Source: Acidobacteriaceae bacterium TAA 166 (GTDB lineage: Bacteria > Acidobacteriota > Terriglobia > Terriglobales > Acidobacteriaceae). From it: a stretch of DNA of 64,000 nt. The stretch covers positions 930,001 through 994,000 of the forward strand of contig ATWD01000001.1 in NCBI GenBank assembly GCA_000421065.1. Reading direction: 5' to 3'. Of the stretch, positions 1 through 8,303 are shown in pieces (position 1 is the stretch's first letter; each line of letters starts with the position of its first letter). The position numbers were made by a program, and so were the translations under genes. The notes under the pieces were generated by a model that saw only the letters and a list, made by a program, of their open reading frames with translations, was not told the DNA's origin and did no database searches.

Positions 1-275
1 TCGTGATCGACGGTTTTATCGCAACGGCGGCGGCAGCGATCGCCGTCGCTCTTGCACCTGCCGTCCAGGGGTATCTCATCGCCGGTCATCAATCCGAGGA
101 ACCCGGACACAAACTGCTCCTTGAGCATTTAAACCTGTCTCCGGTGCTGATGCTGAACATGCGTCTTGGCGAAGGGACGGGCGCCGTTCTTGCAATGCCG
201 ATCATCGAATCAGCAGTCGCCCTTTACACCCAGATGGCAACATTTACCTCGGCGGGGGTGAGCGAAGCATCCTGA
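1..275 (+). CDS. cobT: Nicotinate-nucleotide--dimethylbenzimidazole phosphoribosyltransferase (CobT), C-terminal part
   Basis: The open frame is already running at the left edge, so only the last 90 or so residues are visible. The fragment contains the family's C-terminal signature: the GYLIAGHQSEEPGH segment, followed by the LNMRLGEGTGAVLAMPIIESA segment that forms part of the active site. CobT moves the phosphoribosyl group of nicotinate mononucleotide onto 5,6-dimethylbenzimidazole, giving alpha-ribazole phosphate for the lower loop of cobalamin. Its TGA overlaps the ATG of the next gene (cobS) by four bases, which indicates translational coupling at the head of this operon segment. Confidence 0.93.
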   Translation, partial: VIDGFIATAAAAIAVALAPAVQGYLIAGHQSEEPGHKLLLEHLNLSPVLMLNMRLGEGTGAVLAMPIIESAVALYTQMATFTSAGVSEAS

Positions 276-1054
276 TGAGTCCCCTGACCTATCTTCGAAG
301 AAGCTGGTCCGAGCTCCTCTCGGCGGTGCAGTTTCTCACGCGTATTCCTGTGCCATCGCAGCCGTATGAAGCGGACTCTCTTGCGCGTTCCGTTAAGTTT
401 TTCCCGGCAGTCGGAATCGTGGTAGGCGGAGGGGCTGCGCTGCTGCATCTTGCACTGGCTCCTCATCTTCCAAGACTGGTCTCGGCATTCCTCGTCCTCC
501 TTTATCTGGTGTTCGTCACAGGCTGCTTTCACGAAGACGGCCTGGCCGATGCCGCGGATGGTTTCGGTGGCGGAAACAGTCGTGAACAGGTTCTTCTCAT
601 CTTGCGCGATAGTCGCATCGGCAGCTATGGAGGAGCCGCTCTTGCGCTCAGCCTCATAGGGCGCATCGTGCTTATCGCATCTCTCCCGCTCGCTCAGGTT
701 CCGCATTACCTTATCGCAGCCCACGTACTGTGCCGGTGGACGACGCTCCCCCTGAGCTATCTCCTCGCCTCAGCTCGGAGCTCAGATTCGCAACCCGCCG
801 ACGCACAAGGCGCTCGGATTGCGAGGCTCACTTCGGCTGGCACGCTCATCGGGGGGACGGTATTCAGTTTTGTCGTCGTCGCCTTTCTGCTAAAGACCCA
901 TGCGACCGCCCCAATCCTCAGCGCCCTCATGCTAACGGGGATCAGCGGCGTCTACTACAAGCGCCGCATTGGCGGCGTGACGGGTGACTGCTTCGGCGCA
1001 ACCAATCAACTCTCCGAGATCGGCGTCTACCTTTGTGGAGCGTGGACTCTATGA
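275..1054 (+). CDS. cobS: Adenosylcobinamide-GDP ribazoletransferase (cobalamin synthase) CobS
   Basis: A 259-residue polytopic membrane protein of normal family length. The diagnostic acidic motif HEDGLADAADGFGGG lies at about residues 86-100 and is the conserved metal/GDP-binding region of CobS. Further family features are the DSRIGSYG segment and a C-terminal GDCFGATNQLSE motif. CobS joins adenosylcobinamide-GDP to alpha-ribazole (phosphate) in the inner membrane, the last assembly step of the coenzyme. Start ATG 275 overlaps the cobT stop; its own TGA (1052-1054) overlaps the ATG of the phosphatase gene at 1051. Confidence 0.95.
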   Translation: MSPLTYLRRSWSELLSAVQFLTRIPVPSQPYEADSLARSVKFFPAVGIVVGGGAALLHLALAPHLPRLVSAFLVLLYLVFVTGCFHEDGLADAADGFGGGNSREQVLLILRDSRIGSYGGAALALSLIGRIVLIASLPLAQVPHYLIAAHVLCRWTTLPLSYLLASARSSDSQPADAQGARIARLTSAGTLIGGTVFSFVVVAFLLKTHATAPILSALMLTGISGVYYKRRIGGVTGDCFGATNQLSEIGVYLCGAWTL

Positions 1055-1626
1055 ATGGCCTTGTCTTTATACGCCACGCCGAAACCGACCTGGCTGGCAC
1101 GTTTTGCGGGCACTCGGACCCTCCAATCAACGCCTGCGGTCGGGCGCAGACATTGGAGATGATCTCGCGCCTCCGGCCTGAGAGCTTCGATGCAATCTAT
1201 AGCAGCGACCTACGCCGGGCCGTGGAGACAGCGACACCTTTAGCTGAGGCATGTGCACTTCCTGTCATGATGAGCAGCCAACTGCGCGAGATTCATTTCG
1301 GAGATTGGGAGGGCCTGAGCTGGATTAAAATCGAACAGCGCGATGCGGTATACGCTCGCCGCTGGATAGACGCCTTTCCTACTCTGGCTGCCCCCAACGG
1401 TGAGCCCTTCGCCAACTTTGAGCAGCGTGTTCTCGAAGAGGTTCACCATCTTCAATCCGTCGCTGCAAAGAAGCGGATTGCTGTTATCACGCACGGTGGT
1501 GTCATGCGGGTCGTGCTCCGCAGGCTTCTTGGACGCAACGAAGAGCAGGCCTGGCATCTGACAAAGCTTTACTGCTCGTCATTCGTTTGTCCTGCGGTCC
1601 TCGACGCCCGCGAGGTGAGACGATGA
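1051..1626 (+). CDS. cobC: Histidine phosphatase family protein, probable alpha-ribazole phosphatase
   Basis: The 191-residue protein opens with the phosphoglycerate-mutase-type motif VFIRHAETD, whose His is the phospho-acceptor. It has the usual SSDLRRAVETA and REIHFGDWEG segments, and the second catalytic His in VITHGGVMR near the C-terminus. In a cobalamin operon such enzymes dephosphorylate alpha-ribazole 5'-phosphate (or adenosylcobalamin 5'-phosphate). I chose ATG 1051 because it overlaps the cobS stop in the ATGA pattern used across this operon; the frame could also be opened upstream at TTG 1033. The general superfamily is certain, the substrate is inferred from context. Confidence 0.85.
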   Translation: MNGLVFIRHAETDLAGTFCGHSDPPINACGRAQTLEMISRLRPESFDAIYSSDLRRAVETATPLAEACALPVMMSSQLREIHFGDWEGLSWIKIEQRDAVYARRWIDAFPTLAAPNGEPFANFEQRVLEEVHHLQSVAAKKRIAVITHGGVMRVVLRRLLGRNEEQAWHLTKLYCSSFVCPAVLDAREVRR

Positions 1627-2444
1627 ACTCCCGTCCGGTTCACATTCGAGAGCTTGCTGCCTGGGGTCTCGATGACTACGAGTATCGTCCCCAATCGCTC
1701 AACGATGAAAGGTTGCAACAGGCAGGACATCTTGTTACACGGCGAGAGGGATTCGAGCAATCAAACGTTGTGCTCGCGAACGAAACGGAAAGCCTGAGCG
1801 AGATGTTCGCAGCTCATGCAGTGCGGCCAGATCTTCTCGCCGAGATGTCCGGCTTGACATGGTCACTCGGCGTCGTGGACCTACGCCAGCTCATTGCCTT
1901 CCAGCGCAGGCTCTCCTTTCACCCGGAGCTTCCACAAATCGCCGTCCCCGAGCCTCGGCAATGGTCTGCGCTGCTCGCCCTCTCCTTCGGTTCGGCGAAG
2001 GCTGTTGAATGTGAGATCGTTCACGATCGCTCCGCCCAAACGTTGATCTTGCGATCGAACAATCCGAACCTGCATTTTCGTATCACCGACGATCCCGCCT
2101 CTCCGCTGAGCATTCATAGCGGCGGCCCATTCTTCGAAGTTGCCTGCTTGCATGGACGGTGGTTCCTGCGCGACGGATACCATCGGGCCTACGCCCTTTT
2201 GAACGCCGGAGTCTTCGCAGCGCCTGCTGTAATCGTCTACGCCACGACCCTTGAAGAGCTTGGCGCGACCCAACCGTGGTTCTTTTCGGAAGGGATACTC
2301 TTCTCGGAGGCTCCGCCACTCGTGGCGGATTTCCTCGATAGCGACCTGGTTCTCGAATACGATCGTCCTCCACTCATCAAGACGCTCCGCATCACAATGG
2401 AAGAAACTCTCACCCCAGCAACATCCACAGGAGACCCATCATGA
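1623..2444 (+). CDS. Unrecognised protein embedded in the cobalamin operon
   Basis: A 273-residue soluble protein with no signal peptide or membrane span. I do not recognise the family. The one striking segment is RDGYHRAYALLNAGV at about residues 181-195, which resembles the D-G-x-H-R-x-x-A-x-x-x-x-G pattern of the ParB/sulfiredoxin-like fold (nucleotide binding); this resemblance is only a motif-level inference. The start ATG 1623 overlaps the phosphatase stop, and its TGA (2442-2444) overlaps the ATG of the adenosyltransferase, so it is translationally coupled on both sides. That makes a role in cobalamin metabolism or its control plausible but unproven. Confidence 0.7.
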   Translation: MNSRPVHIRELAAWGLDDYEYRPQSLNDERLQQAGHLVTRREGFEQSNVVLANETESLSEMFAAHAVRPDLLAEMSGLTWSLGVVDLRQLIAFQRRLSFHPELPQIAVPEPRQWSALLALSFGSAKAVECEIVHDRSAQTLILRSNNPNLHFRITDDPASPLSIHSGGPFFEVACLHGRWFLRDGYHRAYALLNAGVFAAPAVIVYATTLEELGATQPWFFSEGILFSEAPPLVADFLDSDLVLEYDRPPLIKTLRITMEETLTPATSTGDPS

Positions 2445-3019
2445 GCATCTCAACCAAACGCGGCGATGGCGGCCAAACCGGCCTCGCCGGAGGAATCCGT
2501 GTCTCCAAAGCAGACCTCCGCGTCGAGTCTTACGGCTCCGTCGATGAACTGAACACTGTGCTCGGTTTCGCGCGCAGCATCTGCCGGGACAAAGAGATTG
2601 CGGAGTGGACCGAAACCATCCAGCGCACACTCTTCCGCGTAGGTTCGGCGCTTGCCACGCCTCCCGAAAGCAAGAAACAACCCCCTGCTATCTCTCCGGA
2701 AGACATCGACATGCTTACCGATCTCGTTCACAAGATCGAAGCGACCGAAGGCATTCTTGCCGACTGGTCGCTGCCGGGTGCCCATACAGAATCCGCTGCA
2801 TACGAAGTAGCTCGTACGGTCTGCCGTCGGGCAGAACGCGCTGTCGTCCGTTTCGTGGAGAATGGCGGAATCATGCAGCCTACCGTTCTCCCCTACCTCA
2901 ATCGTCTCTCCGACGTCATCTGGCTCTTTGGCCGTCTCATCGAGCTGAAAGCCGGGATCGAGTCACGTCTCCGTCCTGAAACCAAAGGTGGTCCGAAATG
3001 GTCGAGAGCCTGGGAGTAA
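2441..3019 (+). CDS. pduO: Cob(I)alamin adenosyltransferase, PduO type
   Basis: A 192-residue protein matching the PduO-type (not CobA-type) ATP:corrinoid adenosyltransferase. The ATP-binding N-terminal motif TKRGDGGQTGL is at residues 5-15, followed by SYGSVDELN, and the C-terminal helices contain CRRAERAVV and LPYLNRLSD. It transfers the 5'-deoxyadenosyl group of ATP to Co(I) to make the coenzyme form. The ATG at 2441 overlaps the previous stop by four bases, and the next gene begins 22 bases before this stop. Confidence 0.93.
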   Translation: MSISTKRGDGGQTGLAGGIRVSKADLRVESYGSVDELNTVLGFARSICRDKEIAEWTETIQRTLFRVGSALATPPESKKQPPAISPEDIDMLTDLVHKIEATEGILADWSLPGAHTESAAYEVARTVCRRAERAVVRFVENGGIMQPTVLPYLNRLSDVIWLFGRLIELKAGIESRLRPETKGGPKWSRAWE

Positions 3020-3684
3020 CAGCAGACATGGCCTTTAGCGAAGCCGAACGCGCTGCCGTATATCGTGCCATCGCCGAGCGCCGCGATGTACGGCGCGGTT
3101 TCGTGGATCGTTCCCTGCCTGATGAACTGCTCCAGCGCTTGCTTGCCGCAGCGCACAACGCGCCCTCCGTGGGGTTGATGCAGCCATCGCGTTTCATCGT
3201 GATCCGCAATCTCGCCACGCGGAAAGCAATACACGACATCTTCCAGGAAGCGAACGCCAATGCGGCTACGACCTACACGGGGGAGCAGGGGCAGCAGTAC
3301 GCTGCGCTCAAGCTCGAAGGCATTCTGGAAGCTCCACAGAATCTTTGCATCGTGTGCGACGCCCAGAATGAACGCGGTCACAAGCTCGGTCGCCATACCA
3401 TGCCCGAGACAGCCGCTTACTCGACCGTATGTGCGGTGCAGAATCTCTGGCTGGCCGCGCGAGCGGAAGGAGTTGGAGTGGGCTGGGTCAGCATCCTTGA
3501 TCCCATCCGCCTGCGAGGCCTGCTGCGCATCCCTGAGCGCCTTCTTCCCGTGGCCTACCTGTGCCTGGGCTACGTCGACCGATTCGCCTCCGAGCCAGAG
3601 CTTGAGCGCGCGGGCTGGGAGAAGCGCGTACCTCTTCGATCCGCCATCTGCTACGAAACATACAGCGAGGAGGACAAATCGTGA
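2998..3684 (+). CDS. bluB: 5,6-dimethylbenzimidazole synthase BluB
   Basis: A nitroreductase-fold protein of 228 residues. The RRDVRRGF motif (FMN phosphate contact), the HNAPSVGLMQPSRF segment and GWVSILDP are typical of BluB, the flavin-destroying enzyme that converts FMNH2 and oxygen to the lower ligand 5,6-dimethylbenzimidazole. This implies aerobic lower-ligand synthesis feeding cobT. ATG 2998 has a purine-rich GGTGG six bases upstream and overlaps the adenosyltransferase gene; ATG 3028, eight bases after that gene, is a possible alternative. The stop overlaps the GTG start of cobyric acid synthase. Confidence 0.92.
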   Translation: MVESLGVTADMAFSEAERAAVYRAIAERRDVRRGFVDRSLPDELLQRLLAAAHNAPSVGLMQPSRFIVIRNLATRKAIHDIFQEANANAATTYTGEQGQQYAALKLEGILEAPQNLCIVCDAQNERGHKLGRHTMPETAAYSTVCAVQNLWLAARAEGVGVGWVSILDPIRLRGLLRIPERLLPVAYLCLGYVDRFASEPELERAGWEKRVPLRSAICYETYSEEDKS

Positions 3685-5255
3685 GAGCCCGCGCCATCAT
3701 GGTACTCGGAACGAGTTCACACGTCGGCAAGTCCCTGTTGACGGCGGCTCTCTGTCGCATCTTTGCTCAGGAGGGCTACCGCGTCGCGCCCTTCAAATCG
3801 CAAAACATGTCGCTCAATTCTGCTGTTACGCCGGAAGGCCTTGAGATCGGCCGCGCCCAGGCGCTCCAGGCTGAAGCCGCCGGCATTCTCCCTTCGGTAC
3901 ACATGAACCCCATTCTCCTCAAACCCTGCGGAGATATGACCTCGCAGATTATTGTTCATGGGAAGATCTGGGGCAGATTGACGGCATCCGACTATCACCT
4001 TCGCCGCGTCGACGAATTGTTGCCGGTTATCCGCGAAAGCTACGAAATGCTCGCCGCAGAACACGACGTCATGATCCTTGAAGGCGCCGGATCCCCCGCC
4101 GAGATTAATCTGAAGCAGCACGATATTGTGAACATGCGTATGGCCGACCTCGCCGACGCAGCCTGTCTGCTGGTAGGTGACATTGATCGTGGAGGCGTCT
4201 TCGCCTCTTTGCTCGGAACCGTCGAGCTGCTCGATCCACCAGAACAGGAGCGCATCCGGGGTTTCCTCATCAATAAGTTCCGCGGTGACGTTCAGCTCCT
4301 TGAGCCCGGTCTCCGCAGGATGGAGGATCGTCTCGGAAAACCCTGCCTCGGTGTGATGCCCTACCTGCCTCAGCTCACGCTCGATGAAGAAGATAGCCTT
4401 GGCCTCGGCTCGGAAAACGGAATGTCATGGGAGCTCTCCGATGATCCTCTGCGACCCATCCGCATCGCCGTAATCGCCCTGCCTTCGTTCTCCAACTTCA
4501 CGGACTTCGACGCGTTGCAAAGCGAGCCCTCTGTCTCGTTGCACTTCTGCCGCACGCCCGCGCAGCTCATCCACGCGGACATCCTCATCGTGCCGGGCAG
4601 CAAGCAAACTGCCGACGACCTTTTATGGCTGTGTTCACAAGAGCTCGATCGCCGCCTGATCGATCACTCCCGTAGAGGCCCGGTCGTGGGCATCTGCGGA
4701 GGAATGCAGATGCTGGGCAAGGAGATCGTCGATCCACAGGCCATGGAGCACAGCGAAACCATCCAGGGGCTTGGCTTATTGGCGATTCAAACAACGATGC
4801 AGCCACAGAAGATAACCAGGATCAGCTCCGGCCGTCTTGTCGCAGCGTCCCTCTTGGGTCAGCCTGTGGCATCGCTCAACGTCAGTGGCTATGAGATTCA
4901 CATCGGCGAGACACGCTATCTCGAAGCCGCACAGCCCTTCGCTCGACTTACCACCGAAAACGATGGGGAACCCTCCTTCGACGGGTGCACTTCTCCTGGC
5001 GGCCTTGTCTTCGGAAGCTACCTGCATGGCCTCTTCGACGACGATAGTTTTCGCCACTCCTTTCTTGCCTCCGCTCGCGCCTATTATGGCCTGAGTCCTG
5101 CCATTCATCTGGAAGGCTGGAAACAGAAACGAGAAGAGTCCCTGAATCGTCTCGCCGATGCCGTGCGGGCCTCCCTTGATCTGGAGAAGATCTTCGCATG
5201 GGTTGGACTCACCTGCGGAGCTCGGTCCTCCGGGAGCACGGAGGCTCGACCGTGA
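3681..5255 (+). CDS. cobQ: Cobyric acid synthase (CobQ/CbiP), glutamine-dependent amidase
   Basis: The 524-residue protein has the full two-domain layout: an N-terminal dethiobiotin-synthetase-like ATPase domain with the P-loop GTSSHVGKS at about residues 10-18 and the FKSQNMSLNS segment, then a class I glutamine amidotransferase domain. In the latter the nucleophile Cys lies in GICGGMQMLG (about residue 339) and the catalytic His in SYLHGLFDD (about 449). It amidates side chains b, d, e and g of adenosylcobyrinic a,c-diamide. The start is GTG 3681, overlapping the bluB TGA as GTGA. Length and motifs are all normal. Confidence 0.95.
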   Translation: MRARAIMVLGTSSHVGKSLLTAALCRIFAQEGYRVAPFKSQNMSLNSAVTPEGLEIGRAQALQAEAAGILPSVHMNPILLKPCGDMTSQIIVHGKIWGRLTASDYHLRRVDELLPVIRESYEMLAAEHDVMILEGAGSPAEINLKQHDIVNMRMADLADAACLLVGDIDRGGVFASLLGTVELLDPPEQERIRGFLINKFRGDVQLLEPGLRRMEDRLGKPCLGVMPYLPQLTLDEEDSLGLGSENGMSWELSDDPLRPIRIAVIALPSFSNFTDFDALQSEPSVSLHFCRTPAQLIHADILIVPGSKQTADDLLWLCSQELDRRLIDHSRRGPVVGICGGMQMLGKEIVDPQAMEHSETIQGLGLLAIQTTMQPQKITRISSGRLVAASLLGQPVASLNVSGYEIHIGETRYLEAAQPFARLTTENDGEPSFDGCTSPGGLVFGSYLHGLFDDDSFRHSFLASARAYYGLSPAIHLEGWKQKREESLNRLADAVRASLDLEKIFAWVGLTCGARSSGSTEARP

Positions 5256-6223
5256 ATCGGAGCGTTCTTCTTCCCCTGGCATACCTTCTCGACCAGGCCG
5301 CCGGCGATCCCGAATGGTTCCCTCACCCGGTCCGTCTCATCGGAGCGGGGATCTCGCGCGGAGAATCCACACTCCGCCGCCCCGGCCAGACCGGCACAGT
5401 CGAACTCGCTTCCGGGGCAGCGCTCACAATCGCAATGGTCGGATCAGCCTACTGGCTTACCGCGGCGGCCATCCGGCTCACACGCCGCTCCTCCATTTCT
5501 ATTGGGAATGCCACGGAGCTGGTTCTCGCATGGACCTGCCTCGCCGCTCGTAATCTCGAGCAGGAAGCGGCTGCCGTCACCGATACGCTTCAGCGAGGCG
5601 ACCTTCCACTCGCACGAAAAAGACTCTCCCGAATCGTCGGCCGAGATACGGAAGATCTCGACGAGCAGGAGATCAGCCGCGCTGTCATCGAAACGGGCGC
5701 AGAAAGCTCATCCGACGGCATCATGGCTCCCCTGTTCTATATGGCGCTCGGCGGCGTTCCGCTCGCGATGGCCTATAAGGCGGTCAACACGCTCGATTCC
5801 ATGATTGGGCACGCGGACAGCAAATACTTTTTCTTCGGCAAAGCCGCTGCTCGCCTCGACGATGTCGCCAATTTTCTTCCGTCCCGGATCACTGCCCTCG
5901 CCCTCGTCGCGGCATCGCCCCTCGTTCGCCGGTCGGACCCAAAAGCCGCCTGGCGGACCTGGCGTCGCGATGGCGCGAAGCACAAAAGCCCCAACGCTGG
6001 GCAACCGGAGAGTGCGATGTCCGGGGCTCTTCATGTTGCGCTCGGCGGCGGCAACGTCTATGCCGGCGAACTCATTCCTGCGGAACGCATGGGCCGGGAA
6101 TTTCCTCCGTCCACTCCAGATAAGTCGAGACAGGCGCTTCGCCTTGTGTCCGTTGCGTCCCTGATCGGCCTCGCGGTTGGCGTTCTACTCTCAACAGCCC
6201 TACAGGCCAGAAAGCGCGATTGA
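5252..6223 (+). CDS. cbiB: Adenosylcobinamide-phosphate synthase CbiB/CobD
   Basis: A 323-residue inner-membrane protein. The beginning LPLAYLLDQAAGDPEWFPHPVRLIG is the CbiB signature, followed by the SRAVIETGAESSSDG motif and KAVNTLDSMIGH. It condenses adenosylcobyric acid with the aminopropanol phosphate arm. I chose GTG 5252, which overlaps the cobyric acid synthase stop as GTGA and has GGAGG at 5240-5244 just upstream; the frame is open further upstream to ATG 5198, inside cobQ. The next gene begins one base after the stop. Confidence 0.93.
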   Translation: MNRSVLLPLAYLLDQAAGDPEWFPHPVRLIGAGISRGESTLRRPGQTGTVELASGAALTIAMVGSAYWLTAAAIRLTRRSSISIGNATELVLAWTCLAARNLEQEAAAVTDTLQRGDLPLARKRLSRIVGRDTEDLDEQEISRAVIETGAESSSDGIMAPLFYMALGGVPLAMAYKAVNTLDSMIGHADSKYFFFGKAAARLDDVANFLPSRITALALVAASPLVRRSDPKAAWRTWRRDGAKHKSPNAGQPESAMSGALHVALGGGNVYAGELIPAERMGREFPPSTPDKSRQALRLVSVASLIGLAVGVLLSTALQARKRD

Positions 6224-6224
6224 G

Positions 6225-7331
6225 ATGGCGAGGAGCGAATCGTATCCCATGCATGGGGGACAACTTCGACAGATCGCCGAGCGATTCGGCGTGCCTGTCG
6301 CGGAGCTATTGGATTTCAGCGCCAATATAAACCCCGAGGGACCTCCGCCCTCCGTCTTATCCACCTTGCGCACGAGCTTGGATGATCTCTCAACATTGGC
6401 GGAGTACCCCGACCTTCAACTAACCGATCTCAAAATCTCCATCGCACGCTATGCGGGCGTTGACGTTCAGAACATCACCGTCGCCAACGGCTTCGTCCCA
6501 CTCCTCGAAGCCGCTTTACGTGCTCTCCCCATTTGCCGCTGCCTGCTTCCGGTTCCAGCCTTCGTTGAATATCGCAAAGCTCTGGAGCACGCCGGAGTCG
6601 ATCCAGTCTCCTATCCGCTGAACCCGAGCTTGAACTTCGCATACGATCCTCCAGCGATGGTTGCAGGCCAAGAAGACGCAATCCTTCTCGCAAACCCTCA
6701 GAATCCATCAGGAATCTGCCATAATGCCGCCCTGCTTCGCGACCTTGTCGCCAGGGCTTCGGAAAAGAAGATGTATGTCTTGCTCGATGAAGCATTCATC
6801 GATTACGTTCCCGAATGCTCCCTCACAACGATCACGAATGAATTTTCTAACCTGATCGTCTTTCGTTCGGTCACAAAGTTTCACGGTATCCCTGGATTAC
6901 GCGTCGCTTACGGAGTCGCTCATCCTGGCGTTTCACCGCTGATCGGTGAAAACCTGCCGCCATGGCCTGTCACCACATTGGCCTCGCGCGCGGTCAGCAC
7001 CGCTCTCGGCGATCTGCCGTATGCTGCTCGATCGAGAGCTCAAAACATCGAACGGCGAACCTCGCTACAGCACGCTCTTGAGCGGCTGGGATCTTCGGTT
7101 TATCCATCGTCGGCCAATTTCATTCTGTTCCGGCTGCCTTCAACAATCGATCCCGATGCCTTCTGGCGAGACATGATCATCGCGCATGGGATTGTCCTCC
7201 GCGCCTGCACCAACTACCAGGGCCTCCCAGACGGATATTTTCGCGCATCGGTTCGGACCACAGAAGAAAACAGCCGCCTCATCCGAGCTTTAGCGGAATC
7301 GTTCTCTAACCTGGCACCTGATTCGCGGTAG
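6225..7331 (+). CDS. cobD: Pyridoxal-phosphate aminotransferase-fold enzyme, probable L-threonine-O-3-phosphate decarboxylase
   Basis: A 368-residue class I/II aminotransferase-fold protein related to histidinol-phosphate aminotransferase. The N-terminus HGGQLRQIAERFGV ... DFSANINPEGPP is characteristic of CobD/CobC, the threonine-phosphate decarboxylase that supplies (R)-1-amino-2-propanol phosphate to CbiB. Further on are ANPQNPSG and the PLP lysine in SVTKFHGIPGLR (about residue 218). Position directly after cbiB, one base apart, supports this over histidinol-phosphate aminotransferase. It is the last gene of the cobalamin operon; a long non-coding stretch follows. ATG 6225 is preferred to an upstream TTG at 6177 that would lie inside cbiB. 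Confidence 0.88.
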   Translation: MARSESYPMHGGQLRQIAERFGVPVAELLDFSANINPEGPPPSVLSTLRTSLDDLSTLAEYPDLQLTDLKISIARYAGVDVQNITVANGFVPLLEAALRALPICRCLLPVPAFVEYRKALEHAGVDPVSYPLNPSLNFAYDPPAMVAGQEDAILLANPQNPSGICHNAALLRDLVARASEKKMYVLLDEAFIDYVPECSLTTITNEFSNLIVFRSVTKFHGIPGLRVAYGVAHPGVSPLIGENLPPWPVTTLASRAVSTALGDLPYAARSRAQNIERRTSLQHALERLGSSVYPSSANFILFRLPSTIDPDAFWRDMIIAHGIVLRACTNYQGLPDGYFRASVRTTEENSRLIRALAESFSNLAPDSR

Positions 7332-7976
7332 GGACAATTCACAATCAGACGGTCCATCTGCAGTTTAAGGAGAGACTCAACCGAGGCGGATAGCGACGAG
7401 CATCTAACAGCAGACGGTTCCGTCTGGCAGATTCTCCGTTTGGCAGGTTCTCCGTCTGGCAGATTCAATGATCTCTGCGCTCTCTCTGGTCGGCCTAAAT
7501 GTAAGATTCCCTCCAGAAAGCCGAAGCAGAATACGAATCTGCGACGGTTCATCCGCCGGAAGCAAGATCGCTCCCCAGGCTCCACTCGCTTCATCTCTGT
7601 GAGCGCACGAGCATATACGTCGTCTGCCGCTACCTAAATGGCATACTTCTCTTGGCAAAGCCGTATAGATGGCTCCCAAGGCTCCCGTTGCCTCGGAGTC
7701 GGAACGCATACTGCCGTGAACGACTCCAATAGCAATCCGGCTGTAAACTAAACGGGCAGGATAGGGGCCCCTTGCCGCAGCCGTTGTGGCGGAAAGTGTT
7801 TTGTGATTTCGAACAAATGTCCATGCCATTAAAACTGCCGCCTGCGCTTTTCGACTTTCTCGAGTGATTGATTTTTTGAGAAGATAGAGAAACAAATCAC
7901 GGAACTTAGGATCTGGCAGGGCAACCCGTACGGGTTCAAGTTTCCCCTTTCGCACCAACCTCCGGAAAGTGAATCT
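7332..7976. other. Non-coding interval of about 645 bases downstream of the cobalamin operon
   Basis: I find no gene here with a plausible start, ribosome binding site and codon pattern. It holds a triple 16-bp tandem repeat (7420-7467) whose first unit also forms a hairpin with the preceding bases 7411-7417. It is less GC-rich near its right end (7850-7900), where a promoter for the DUF3467 gene would be expected. No convincing rho-independent terminator with a T-run is visible just after 7331. Confidence 0.6.
7420..7467 (+). repeat. Three tandem 16-bp repeats
   Basis: Three head-to-tail units with consensus CCGTCTGGCAGATTCT: units 1 and 3 (7420-7435, 7452-7467) differ only in the last base, and unit 2 (7436-7451) has two substitutions. 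Bases 7411-7417 (CAGACGG) are the inverse of 7420-7426, giving a 7-bp hairpin with a two-base loop at the left edge. Confidence 0.85.
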
Positions 7977-8294
7977 ATGAATCAGCCGAAACCGAACGCC
8001 GAGCCCAAGCTCAATGTCTCCTCCACCGCCGAATATCGTGAAGGCTACGCCAACAGCGTCCAGGTCCGCATGTCCGTGTGGGACTTCATGCTTGTCTTCG
8101 GAACCCTCAGCCAGGAAACCCCCGAGGAACTCGACGTCAAGAACTTCCAGGGCATCTACCTGAGCCCGCAGCAGGCCAAGGCCCTGCTCAACATCCTCGG
8201 CCACAACCTCGCCCAGTACGAGCAGACCTTCGGCACCATCGCGCTCGATCAGCAGGTCCAGCAGGTTCCGCAGGCCAGCGGCCCTGTCCACTAA
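7977..8294 (+). CDS. DUF3467 family protein
   Basis: A 105-residue small soluble protein. The central YANSVQVRMSVWDFMLVFG stretch and the SPQQAKALLNILGHNLAQYE helix match the DUF3467 family, whose biochemical role is unknown to me. The N-terminus is polar and likely disordered. The start ATG 7977 has GGAAAG about ten bases upstream. The glycosyltransferase gene starts nine bases after its stop, so the two are likely co-transcribed. Confidence 0.85.
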   Translation: MNQPKPNAEPKLNVSSTAEYREGYANSVQVRMSVWDFMLVFGTLSQETPEELDVKNFQGIYLSPQQAKALLNILGHNLAQYEQTFGTIALDQQVQQVPQASGPVH

Positions 8295-8303
8295 GAGAGG
8301 AGC

